A program made the translations under genes and the position numbers. 64,000 nucleotides of DNA from Calliphora vicina (taxonomy: Eukaryota > Arthropoda > Insecta > Diptera > Calliphoridae): positions 58,544,315 through 58,608,314 of the forward strand of contig NC_088781.1 of NCBI RefSeq assembly GCF_958450345.1, given 5' to 3'. Each line of letters starts with the position of its first letter. Within the stretch, counting starts at the first letter, position 1. The notes under the pieces are model-generated. The model did not search any database, had not been told where the DNA came from, and was given only the letters and a program-made list of their open reading frames with translations. This document shows positions 21,101-30,235 of this stretch, piece by piece.

Positions 21101-22309
21101 GTCTCTAATTAATCGAGAGTGTAGTCACTTTAAACGTTTTGTGAGTAATTCGTACAAACTGGTTTTGTTACAAATTGTGTTAATATAATTCTCATACAGT
21201 TTATTTTTATTTTTGCTTAAGTATACTGATATCGCATGTAACATAGCATGAAGTCATTAGTCACTTTAGTGTCTCTTAGTAACCTATGGTGAAGTCACTT
21301 CAAACTTTTTTTTGTACTGCAGTTTATTTTACCCACCAGAAGCGTTGACTACCTTCGATCAGCTATCCGATAGTCACATTGTAATCAAAAGGGTCAATTG
21401 ACCCCCTGCTTAGGACATGCACGTGTTAAAATAACTAGTCAAGTAGCTGATCAAGTAACCAGTTACAAAGCTAGCAAGGTAACTGACGCTATGTAACCAG
21501 TTTGTGAATCCAATGCGTTGCCTACTTTGGACCAGCTATTAGACAGTCCCATTGTAATCAAAAAGAGACAATTGACCCCCTGCCTAGGACATGCCCGTGT
21601 TAAAATGACTAGTCACGTGGCTATTGAAGTAACTAGCTCCCACCCTAAATGATGGGTAAAATCACTAGTTCGGTACTGTCTCCTAGAACTGCTGGGAAGG
21701 TTCACATGTACACGTTTTTGCATATGTGTTAGTAACATCTTTAAACGCTTATAACTCCTAAAAAACTGAACCGATTTCAATTAAATATATATTCTGCACA
21801 TCTATGACCAAATCCCTTTAAAATGGTATATTTTTTGTTCAAATTGAATGTATAATGTGAGCGTAAAAGGGGTCTAAAGAAATCGACTTGCCTATTAATA
21901 TTATGATATTAAATATTAACATAAATCAGCCACGCTCCACTCTCCACTACCCATTCTTCATGCTTTATTGTATAGCCATCGTCAACGCAAAAATAAATCT
22001 AAACAAGAGATCGCGAGTTCAGTTCCCAACTGAGTAATTAATTGTTTTCTTCAAATTTTGTGTTGTTGTTATTGTTTCCGATTAATTGTCCTTATACTTA
22101 TTCACTGTTATTATCAACATTAGCTTATTTTTATTTATTATTTTACACTTACCACTCAATTGCATTAAATAGAACCATGTAAACACATCCAAACGAAAAG
22201 CCAAACCCAGACCAGCATAGACAAAATCATAGGGATTGGCCCAATAACCACGTTTAGTGTCGGGTATAAAGGGAGTGCGGCCACTCTCATAAGATGTTTC
22301 ATACACCAT
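12152..22309 (-). CDS. SLC6-like transporter gene B, complete, 10 coding exons
   Basis: Exons (minus): 22153-22309, 19400-19534, 19161-19330, 19014-19102, 18752-18890, 18238-18565, 18016-18164, 17133-17261, 16848-17054, 12152-12442. They total 1794 nt, giving 597 aa plus TAA, with no stop or frameshift. All introns are GT/AG. Exons 1-3 encode TM1-TM3 (FLGQFSSSGY, GIGYVSLALN, LPWGCEG); exon 5 encodes TM4 (MSWQLLVCAIIVWT); exon 6 encodes TM5-TM7 (FGPGWGIFITLSSFNKF); exon 7 encodes TM8; exon 8 has TTIFDEFAALRERK; exon 9 has LWIYGRERFQRDIEFM. These are SLC6 landmarks. Oddities: the GLGNVWRFPY motif of TM1 is replaced, two TM1 residues (LS) present in C are missing, and the LPG motif before EL3 reads LHN. 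Intron 9 carries a 3.7-kb foldback plus a mariner. It is likely a plasma-membrane protein; the substrate is unknown. Confidence 0.9.
13917..15199 (+). mobile_element. Tc1/mariner-like element, DD37E type, copy 1
   Basis: Perfect terminal inverted repeats of at least 27 bp starting AGGAGTGAGATCGAAAAATT, flanked by TA on both sides (13915-13916 and 15200-15201). It is 1283 bp and near-identical to the copy at 62702-63999, from which it differs by a 15-bp deletion in the transposase. It is inserted at the centre of the foldback 12477-16176. Confidence 0.92.
14073..15065 (+). CDS. Mariner-like (DD37E) transposase, copy 1
   Basis: 330 aa from the ATG of MSDQKKVRTE, which has a good AAAATG context; an in-frame upstream ATG at 14015 is possible but would add an unlikely hydrophobic leader. 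The N-terminus is a paired-like helix-turn-helix (LAKHTKVCRQTVSNVIKQY). Catalytic residues are visible in MDDETYVLAD (first D), WPDLASCHY (second D) and CPELRPVERYW (E). With 37 residues between the second D and the E, this is the DD37E spacing of the ITmD37E-type families known from mosquitoes. Residues FRTQK, present in copy 2 after NVEEK, are missing here; whether this stops activity is unknown. Confidence 0.88.
   Translation: MSDQKKVRTEIIKYFQQNPTWSYKKLAKHTKVCRQTVSNVIKQYRENLSVDRKPGSGRRNGPHDVSKAKKIERIFKRAPNTSGRKAARLAQCSDYLVRKVKANAGLKTYKAQKVPDRNATKNLEAKNRARKLKSSFIKKYSCCIMDDETYVLADFSQLPGQKFYVADARGNVEEKQTKFPRKFLVWQAICSCGKRSHSFVTTGSINTEIYIKECLQKRLLPFIRLHNVSTYFWPDLASCHYGKQALEWYKNNNVVFVPREANPPNCPELRPVERYWALVKRELKSTKKVSKSVVDFKRRWTTCSSKVTESTIKTLMEGFPKKVQNFITSD
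16220..16697. repeat. Small inverted-repeat element
   Basis: TTTTACCCAAAGTCATGCAC near 16383 is inverted at about 16655-16680 (complementary to TGACTTTGGGCAAAACT), followed by the end TGTTGCACAGTG, which is also the end of the neighbouring foldback. It is probably a short relative of that family. The left boundary is not defined. Confidence 0.4.
17283..17848 (-). mobile_element. INE-1/DINE-1-like fragment in gene B intron 7
   Basis: It starts ACAAGTAAGAGTGTTGTATT with a decayed hairpin and ends near GTGGATATAAAAACATAG. The internal inverted phrase ACTGCTCAAACAGT is shared with the copy at 47651-48114. It lies between coding exons 8 and 7 without disturbing the splice sites. Confidence 0.55.
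18924..18990. repeat. Short INE-like end fragment in gene B intron 4
   Basis: GGGCGTTACAAACATCAGCA and CCACTATGGTGGTGTAGGG match the end of INE-like copies at 10725-10747 and 28392-28440. Confidence 0.5.
19642..20640 (-). mobile_element. Helitron-like relic with internal repeats, gene B intron 1
   Basis: The left edge ACTAGCATAACCCGGTGCAC is the complement of a Helitron 3' end (hairpin then CTAG followed by T). Inside, a unit of roughly 250 bp with TATGGGAGGTGAC and CCTCCTTTT recurs two or three times; part of it also occurs at 43175-43330. No helicase is present. The right boundary is not clear. Confidence 0.45.
21080..21690. repeat. Tandemly duplicated ~190-bp unit in gene B intron 1
   Basis: Two copies (about 21345-21500 and 21515-21690) share GTCAATTGACCCCCTGC-type and GTTAAAATAACTAGTCA-type phrases. 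A diverged third relative is at 9420-9515. Preceding 21080-21320 has short repeated phrases (GTGAAGACAATTGTCAC, GTGAAGTCACTT). The nature of the unit is unknown. Confidence 0.45.
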
Positions 22310-22815
22310 TTTCAAGTCACTAACGTATTATGGAAATCTTAACAGAAATATACAATATATAAACAATTTTATTTTTGTTTTGTTTCTTTTCTTCAGCTTT
22401 TATCTACAAAATTGTTTTGTGTGAACTTGACATTGAATTTCAAAATTATGACCACCAAAATTAAGAAAACAAAAACATTTAATAATTAAATCAAACCTTT
22501 TATACGCATGTCCGAAAAATGTACGAGAGTAATATTTCGGAAAAAACTCACTTGTTGATATTAATATTTAGGGAAGAGAACATTATATAGTCATCCGTAT
22601 TTAGTATTAAAAAAATATTTTTTTTTTGTTAATTTTTTAGCTTTAGTTTTAAATTACTTGTTGTAATTAGTAGAAACAACTGAAAAGTAACGATATATTT
22701 CGAATAAAAAACACAATTTTGCGATGCAATTTGAATACTAACGACACAAAATACACACAGCCAATCAAACGGACACATTGTTTTATTTTGTCTCATCTCT
22801 CTCTCGTTTAATAAT
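22310..22815 (-). promoter_or_regulatory. Upstream region of gene B conserved with gene C
   Basis: About 450 bp match the block before gene C (44944-45355). A candidate non-coding exon runs from CGTTAGTATTC (22733-22743) to the donor CAA|GTAATTTAAA (22656-22657), with the acceptor TTAG just before GACTTGAAAATG. Gene A shares the same donor and start motif. Exon and promoter roles are inferred. Confidence 0.45.
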
Positions 22816-22821
22816 AAATTA

Positions 22822-23265
22822 TAAACCGGTGTGCTTCGCTAACCACAATGTCTGCTAAAAATCTATATCTGTAATACAGATTCTGTATATATAAAAATGA
22901 ATTTGTGTTTGTATGTTTGTACCTTATAGAAGACTAAACCGCTGAACCGATTTCCTTGTAATTTTCAATTAACAGGAATGAACATTATTATTATCGAATA
23001 TATGACGAACTGGAATAGTTAGAACCTCAAAAATCTTCCTAGAAACATTAGTGCAGGGGAGTAGATGATAATTGAAAGAGAGAAATCAAAATTACACATA
23101 CTTTGGTGGCCAGCTAATTAGGGACAACATAGTTTGCTATATTCCATGTGATTCTCAATTAATTTTTCAAATATATATGCAAAAGGACTGTTTAACACTC
23201 AAGTGTATTTTATTTAGCTGTGTCAATTCATACATATTCACCACAAGAACGAACATGCGATAATT
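22822..23265. mobile_element. Helitron-like relics
   Basis: ACCGGTGTGCTTCGCTAACC at 22826 resembles a decayed Helitron 3' end on the minus strand. TATATATAAAAATGAATTTG at 22888 resembles the 5' end of insect Helitrons, followed by CCGCTGAACCGATTTCC. No coding region is seen. Confidence 0.4.
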
Positions 23266-23271
23266 CTACAA

Positions 23272-23815
23272 CTTGTCTGTCTGTATGTCTGTCCGTCTTT
23301 TGAAATCAATTTTCTGAAGACCCCAGATATCTTCGGGATCCAAATCTTCAATAATTCAGACATGCTTTCGAGAAGTTTCCTATTTAAAATCAGCAAAATT
23401 GGTTCATAAGTGGCTGAGATATGAGGAAAAAACCAGGACAACCTCGATTTTTTACCTATTTTTGACCTATATCTGGATTACTAAGTCATTAATATAGACA
23501 ATATGGATATGTAATGATAGATATTTCAAAGACCTTTGCAACGACGTATATAAGACCATAGTAAGTTGGACCTACAATGGGTCAAAATCGGAAAAAATAT
23601 TTTTTAACCCGAATTTTTTTTTAACCAAAAAAAAAATTTATAAAAACAAAAAAAAATTTTTTAAATATAAAAAAACTAATTTTAAAAAAACAAATTTAAA
23701 TTTAAAAATTTTAAAATAATTCGAAAAAAAAATAAAAATTCTTACCTAAAAATATTTAAAATTTGTATTTTGAAGTATAATTTGGTGAAGCCATATATAG
23801 TTCCCTTACTTGTTT
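23272..23815 (+). mobile_element. INE-1/DINE-1-like element, 5'-truncated
   Basis: It starts inside the CTTGTCTGTCTGTATGTCTG block, continues with CTGAAGACCCCAGATATC as in the copy at 8297-8938, and ends CCCTTACTTGTTT. The terminal hairpin has been deleted. Confidence 0.65.
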
Positions 23816-23937
23816 ATTATTGGTATACATCGAGATCATCGAATCAGCTTACATTTTAATAATTTTTTGTTCTCATAGCTCTCTTAATTATGTTATCATT
23901 GAATAGTACTTCAAAATATCTTTAACATGATATACAC

Positions 23938-24179
23938 TTAACCAGCTGTCCCGGCAAACGTTGTTCTGCCATAGCTCACACAAAGCTTGAAGACTACCGG
24001 TATAATTGTAATCCAGATATGGAATAATACATTTTTAGTTTGTATGGGAGATGCCATACCCATTGTGCCTATATTGGTCAATTGTGAATCTAAACCATCC
24101 AAACACACACAGCAAATTTCATCGAAATCAGCCCAGCCGTTAAGGAGGAGTTCAGTTACTAACACACGTACAGAAGAAT
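23938..24179 (-). mobile_element. Helitron-like relic
   Basis: CCAGCTGTCCCGGCAAACGT is the complement of the Helitron 3' end seen intact at 43110-43140. The other side (GAAATCAGCCCAGCCGTTAA, then TATATA) abuts the palindromic element that follows. The open frames here are not recognisable proteins. Confidence 0.45.
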
Positions 24180-27100
24180 TATATATGGGGCATTTCATGT
24201 CAAGTGAACCAACTTTTGAAATCGATGTCTTCCGATCGGGATGAAATTTGCACCAAGGTTAGCTCTATTGGATAGTAACTCAGACACAATTTTTCAACAA
24301 CATCGGTCGAGAACTCTCTGAGTTATAGGGGGTAAAATTTTGACAATTTGGTCAAACAGGGGTTTTTTCTTATCCATGTAACTTATTACCTATTGTTCTT
24401 AGCAAAATGTGTCCCAAATAGTATAGATAGCTATTTCTTCGATCTTTCGAAAAAAAATATTTAAAAAAAAAAATAAAAAATTTTTAATATTTTTTTTCCG
24501 AAATCAAAAACTTTTTTGACTTTTTTTTAAAATGGGTCCTTTTTTTTTTTTTTTTCTTAAAATAAAGTTTAGATATTTTCCTTGAACACCTACTTGGTCG
24601 CTTAGTGGGATGCGAGTGGGATATCTATCAAAATAAATATTTTGTAACTCAAAACATAAAATTTTTGACTTTTTTTGCAAAATCAAAAACTTTGTTGACT
24701 TTTTTTTTTCAAAATGGACCCTTTTTTAATCTTTTTTTTTAGGTCAAACAAAAGCTTAGATATTATCCTTGAAGACCCTTTAGGTCGCTTAGTGGGATGC
24801 GAGTGGGATATCTATCAAAATAAATATTTTTTAACTCAAGACTTACAATTTTTGACTTTTTTTTTTTGCAAATACGATTTTTTTTCCAAATGGGCCCTTT
24901 TTTTAAAATTTTTTTTGTAGTCAAAAGAAAGCTTAGGTCCATTCCTTTAAGATATTTTTAGTCCCTTAGTGGGATGCGAGTGGGATATCTATCAAAATAA
25001 ATATTTTGTAACGCAAGACATACAATTTTTTAATTTTTTTTTGCAAAATCAAAATTTTTTTCCAATATGGGCCCTTTTTTAATTTTTTTTTTTGCTCAAA
25101 AGAAAGCCTAGGTCCATTCCTTTAAGATATTTTTAGTCCCTTAGTGGGATGCGAGTGGGATATCTATCAAAATAAATGTTTTAACACAAAAATTGTATGT
25201 CTTGAGTTACAAAACATTTATTTTGATATATATCCCACTCGCATCCCACTAAGCGATCAAAACCATCTTAAAGGAATAGGCCTAAGCTTTCTTTATAGCA
25301 AAAAAAAAAATTACAAAAAGGGCCCATTTTAAAAAAAAGTCAAAAAAGTTTTTGATTTTGCCAAAAAATCAAAAATTGTATATCTTGAGTTACAAAATAT
25401 TTATTTTGATAGATATCCCACTCGTATCCCACTAAGGGACCTAAAATATCTTAAAGGAATGGACCTAAGCTTTCTTTTGACTAAAAAAAAATTTTTAAAA
25501 AAGGGCCCATTTTGAAAAAAAATTCGAATTTGCAAAAAAAAAGTCAATAATTGAATGTCTTGAGTTACAAAATATTTATTTTGATAGATATCCCACTCGC
25601 ATCCCACTAAGGGACTAAAAATATCTTAAAGGAATGGACCTAGGCTTTCTTTTGACTACAAAAAAAATTTTAAAAAAAGGGCCCATTTGGAAAAAAAATC
25701 GTATTTGCAAAAAAAAAAGTCAAAAATTGTAAGTCTTGAGTTAAAAAATATTTATTTTGATAGATATCCCACTCGCATCCCACTAAGCGACCTAAAGGGT
25801 CTTCAAGGATAATATCTAAGCTTTTGTTTGACCTAAAAAAAAAGATTAAAAAAGGGTCCATTTTGAAAAAAAAAGTCAACAAAGTTTTTGATTTTGCAAA
25901 AAATTTTTAAAAAAAAGTCCCATATTGGAAAAAAATTTAGATTTTGCAAAAAAAAAATTAAAAAATTGTTACAAAATATTTATTTTGATAGATATCCCAC
26001 TCGCATCCCACTAAGGGACTAAAAATATCTTAAAGGAATGGACCTAGGCTTTCTTTTGAGCAAAAAAAAAAATTAAAAAAGGGCCCATATTGGAAAAAAA
26101 AATTGATTTTGCAAAAAAAAATTAAAAAATTGTATGTCTTGCGTTACAAAATATTTATTTTGATAGATATCCCACTCGCATCCCACTAAGGGACTAAAAA
26201 TATCTTAAAGGAATGGACCTAAGCTTTCTTTTGACTACAAAAAAAATTTTAAAAAAAGGGCCCATTTGGAAAAAAAATCGTATTTGCAAAAAAAAAAGTC
26301 AAAAATTGTAAGTCTTGAGTTAAAAAATATTTATTTTGATAGATATCCCACTCGCATCCCACTAAGGGACTAAAAATATCTTAAAGGAATGGACCTAGGC
26401 TTTCTTTTGAGCAAAAAAAAAAATTAAAAAAGGGCCCATATTGGAAAAAAAAATTGATTTTGCAAAAAAAAATTAAAAAATTGTATGTCTTGCGTTACAA
26501 AATATTTATTTTGATAGATATCCCACTCGCATCCCACTAAGGGACTAAAAATATCTTAAAGGAATGGACCTAAGCTTTCTTTTGACTACAAAAAAAATTT
26601 TAAAAAAAGGGCCCATTTGGAAAAAAAATCGTATTTGCAAAAAAAAAAGTCAAAAATTGTAAGTCTTGAGTTAAAAAATATTTATTTTGATAGATATCCC
26701 ACTCGCATCCCACTAAGCGACCAAAAGGGTCTTCAAGGATAATATCTAAGCTTTTGTTTGACCTAAAAAAAAAGATTAAAAAAGGGTCCATTTTGAAAAA
26801 AAAAAGTCAACAAAGTTTTTGATTTTGCAAAAAAAGTCAAAAATTTTATGTTTTGAGTTACAAAATATTTATTTTGATAGATATCCCACTCGCATCCCAC
26901 TAAGCGACCAAGTAGGTGTTCAAGGAAAATATCTAAACTTTATTTTAAGAAAAAAAAAAAAAAAAGGACCCATTTTAAAAAAAAGTCAAAAAAGTTTTTG
27001 ATTTCGGAAAAAAAATATTAAAAATTTTTTATTTTTTTTTTTAAATATTTTTTTTCGAAAGATCGAAGAAATAGCTATCTATACTATTTGGGACACATTT

Positions 27101-27320
27101 TGCTAAGAACAATAGGTAATAAGTTACATGGATAAGAAAAAACCCCTGTTTGACCAAATTGTCAAAATTTTACCCCCTATAACTCAGAGAGTTCTCGACC
27201 GATGTTGTTGAAAAATTGTGTCTGAGTTACAATAGAGCTAACCTTGGTGCAAATTTCATCCCGATCGGAAGACATCGATTTCAAAAGTTGGTTCACTTGA
27301 CATGAAATGCCCCATATATA
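24180..27320. mobile_element. 3.1-kb palindromic element carrying a tandem array
   Basis: The ends are exact inverted copies beginning TATATATGGGGCATTTCATG and stay near-identical for more than 300 bp. Between them lies a tandem array (24520-26985) that itself reverses orientation at about 25198. No protein is encoded; the short frames that read GCEWDIYQNK are chance translations of the repeat unit. A one-arm relic lies at 58290-58580. Confidence 0.8.
24520..26985. repeat. Satellite-like array of about 14 units, ~175-bp period, in two orientations
   Basis: Each unit contains TTAGTGGGATGCGAGTGGG followed by ATATCTATCAAAATAAATA. Four units read forward (near 24605, 24790, 24968, 25145) and ten read in reverse (near 25240, 25418, 25588, 25768, 25998, 26172, 26348, 26520, 26697, 26885). 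In the reverse half a two-unit block of about 351 bp is itself duplicated (compare 26047 and 26398). Confidence 0.85.
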
Positions 27321-27670
27321 AAGAAGATATCGAGCACTAACCACGAAAATAACGTAAGCGCCAAAAATCAAATTTTATAGGAGAGAGTTTTTTTCGTTTT
27401 TTTTTTAAGTTGTGCGAAGGATTTCTTTAAAAATTAAAATGTAAAAAATTTAAAATGCGATAAGTGCATTTTTAAGTTAATTTTATGAGCAACATATTTA
27501 TTTTGGAGCTTACGTTATTTTTACCGTCTCTATTACAGGCAGCTGAGACTAAATTGTGGCGCATACGATAAATGCTTTACAAAGAAAAAATATTTTCTTA
27601 AGTTTCGAAAAAATATATTTTCTAAATTAAACAGTAAATTAAATATTTGTTATAAATTATACTTAGGAAA

Positions 27671-29222
27671 TTAAGGCACATCTTCTTCATATGTTTCCTT
27701 TAATGCGTCTTTAATATTTAGGGAATGTTTTATGCCAATATATTCGTTATGAAAACATTGAGGAATACTATTTTTATTGCAAAGAGTTTTTATATCATTG
27801 AATTTATGTGACGAACTTTTTAATTCTGTGTTGTATAGCGGAGGAGGTCCACGGACCGTAGAAGTATTTAAATCAATGTTAATAGTCTTTTCCTCGATAT
27901 TGTCTAAATAGCTGTATTTAATTGAAATCTTATTTTCTTTGGAAGAAGCAGATCAGAAAACATTTTCCAGTTTAGAAAATCAGAGTGCTTCAACGATATA
28001 CACTCATAACCGTAAGGGTTTGTTCTTGCACTTCGGAGCCCATACAGTTCGGTAAATGATTCTATTGTGCTGTGAATAGAATCAACAGGCATCATGGTAA
28101 GACGTGGTAGTAAGTAAGTAATTTTAATAGATTTAATGAATTTGGATGATATAATGAAATAAGCTATCATGGTTAACATAGTTTTATTATGATTTTGCCA
28201 GGCACAGCTATCGCAATACAAACTTAAATCGTTCACAGTTTTCCATTCGTCTAAAATAAGGAGATATTTGTACATTGCAGTACAAATTTCATTACAACAT
28301 CGTTTGCCGTCTTTTTCACTCCATAAAAAACACAATCCATAAACACTTAAATTGCAATACTAATATTTTCTTGAATAAAACAGTGTAATATTTATACCCC
28401 ACACCACCATAGTGGGGAGGGTATTATGCGTTTGTGCAGATGTTTGTAATGCCTAGCACCCACCTTCGACTCAGAATCACTTTCTGAGTCGATTAATTTT
28501 TCGGCCCAAGGACGGAGCCTATTGAAACTGGCTGAAATCGGTCCATTATTTTACCTAGCCCCATACAAATGTCCTATCGAAATTGGACTTTATCGGACAT
28601 AAATGTTTAATTTATATGGATATATCCACAAATTTCGCTCCAAATAAGTTTTATATATACGGAATTCATGTCACCAAATGTTTTTGTGATCGGCCCATAA
28701 TTAGTTATAGCTCCCATATAAGACCCGCTTCCAAAAATCACTTTAACGTGCATAAGTCTCTTAAAAATTTTGGTATACACATAAAATTCAACATAAATAA
28801 CTTTCATGTAAACATAAATCTCACTACCTAATTTCATGGCGATCGGTCCATAATTGGCCATAGCTCCCATATAAGGCCCATCACTCAAAAATATAAATTA
28901 TTGATATTTTAAAAGAAAAATGATTTTGCTCTTTTTCTTAGTGTAGGGTATTATATGGTCGGGCTTGACCAACCATACTTTCTTACTTGTTTTACTATGA
29001 GGCATATTCAAAACTTTTTGAAGGTCGAAACTAGCACCTAAAAACAAAACATTTTCCCTCCTTTGTTTTTGTTCCTTCAAAAAAATTCTTAAGCTTAAAT
29101 TCTTCTGTTTGGTTGTGATTGCTGTCTAAATTTTTCCCTTGATCACATTTAGTACATCTATATTTTTGTATTTCAATTTCTTTTGATTTTCTCTCTAGTT
29201 CTTCGGCTATTCTTACTTTCAT
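27671..29222 (-). pseudogene. DDE-like transposase relic (DLQKVL / YCDSC-QN type)
   Basis: Minus-strand pieces in order: KYRCTKCDQGKN (29222-29035), SFDLQKVLNMPHSKTS (about 29060-28995), then after the INE-like insertion GLCFLWSEKDGKRCCNEICT and YCDSCAWQNHNK to VDSIHSTIES (28344-27904). A further frame runs from NIEEKTINIDL through SSSHKFNDIKTLCNKNSIPQ to TAA at 27671. At least two frameshifts plus the insertion inactivate it. I recall many insect and cnidarian proteins with FDLQKVL...SDSCGGQNRN patterns that look transposase-derived, but I cannot name the superfamily with confidence. Confidence 0.6.
28392..28992 (+). mobile_element. INE-1/DINE-1-like element inserted in the transposase relic
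   Basis: It starts TTTATACCCCACACCACC and ends with hairpin GGTCGGGCTTGACCAACC then CTTTCTTACTTGTTTT. It contains CTTTCTGAGTCGATTAA, the family's conserved GTCGATTAAG-type segment. It is of the same subfamily as 10051-10747 and the outer copy at 915-3951. Confidence 0.75.
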
Positions 29223-29446
29223 TTACCGCCCGTTTTTGCTTTTATGTCGCTTACGTTATTTTTGCGGTAAAGCAAAAAGGTGAGTGTCGCTTACGATATA
29301 ATTGAAATTGCGATATCTCTGTATATATAAACACTTAATTTTCATTATTTCGTGTGTTGATGCGCACGAAAGTTTTCTATCGATTTTCATTAAAAAGTCA
29401 ATTTTGAAAAAAATGTCGCTTACGTTATTTTTGCGGTTAGGGCTCG

Positions 29447-30178
29447 ATATGGTACCAAAAATTCCTTTTTTAATTTATATAACAATGCTTCAGAACATTT
29501 TAATATACATACATATAGAAAAAGTGATTTTATCAAAGCCGGTGTTCGATACACCCCAGAGTTTAAAGTACTTTCTCCCGGCCGATGGCCGTCAATACAG
29601 AAAATATGAATATTAACAGAAAAAAAAAATGAAAATATAAACTGTTACTGGGATCTTGATTTGTTCCAAATGTACATAGTATGTTTAAAAATGTTTTAAT
29701 TTTAGTGCTGCCAATAAATTAAAGATTTTGATTTGAAATTTTTTCTTACTGCTAGTTTTTGAAAATAACAATTTCAAAAATAAATGATATTAAGTCAATA
29801 AGCGATAATATGAACTAATTAAAACCAGGCCAGTTTACTTTTGCAAGATTGTTCATTTTTTTCGCATAAAAATCAAATTTATATTTAAAAAATTAATATG
29901 GAATTCCAGCTGAATGTGTGCACTAACTGAACCGTGTATGTCAGAAATTTTGAATGATAGCTGAAGACAATTTAAAAGCAAACAGCTAGGAAAATTAGTA
30001 TTTCGCCACTACCTGAAGGTTGAGCTTTCGTTTCCCGCCAGAGACTCTGGGTGTATCTAAACGCTTCGTAGTTGTGTTTGTCCCAAAAAAATTTGGGACT
30101 TTCATTATGAATTAAGTCCCCAATTTTAAAAATTAACTAAATCCCTAAATGTCGTTTTTTTAGAGCTATTCGGTTTGT
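29447..30178. other. B-C intergenic remainder
   Basis: No gene or recognised repeat is seen; AT-rich sequence with a small hairpin GTCCCAAAAAAATTTGGGAC at about 30091. Confidence 0.35.
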
Positions 30179-30184
30179 TTTATT
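30179..30184 (-). promoter_or_regulatory. Poly(A) signal of gene C
   Basis: AATAAA on the minus strand about 52 nt past the gene C stop, in a context (TTTTATTTATTCAA on plus) shared with gene B. Confidence 0.5.
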
Positions 30185-30235
30185 TATTCAAACTGTTTAA
30201 AATAATTTGGAAGTTTCCAAAAAAAACATAACTTA

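Larger units (their letters stand above)
27331..29446 (-). mobile_element. DNA transposon with ~30-bp inverted ends and a broken transposase
   Basis: The left end CGAGCACTAACCACGAAAAT continues to AACGTAAGCG. The right end is its imperfect complement (GCTTACGTTATTTTTGCGG then GGGCTCG). Both flanks read ATAT, a possible target duplication. The core CTTACGTTATTTTT recurs inside at about 27510 and 29250, like subterminal binding sites. The only coding content is the minus-strand pseudogene 27671-29222. An INE-like element is inserted at 28392-28992. Confidence 0.65.

Noticed and set aside
24504..27001. Repeated short frames encoding GCEWDIYQNK as a protein family
   Set aside because: Chance translation of the tandem unit; they occur in both orientations and end at unit boundaries.
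27904..28335. 143-codon frame as a host gene
   Set aside because: Motifs, inverted ends and frameshifts make it the rear part of a transposase relic.
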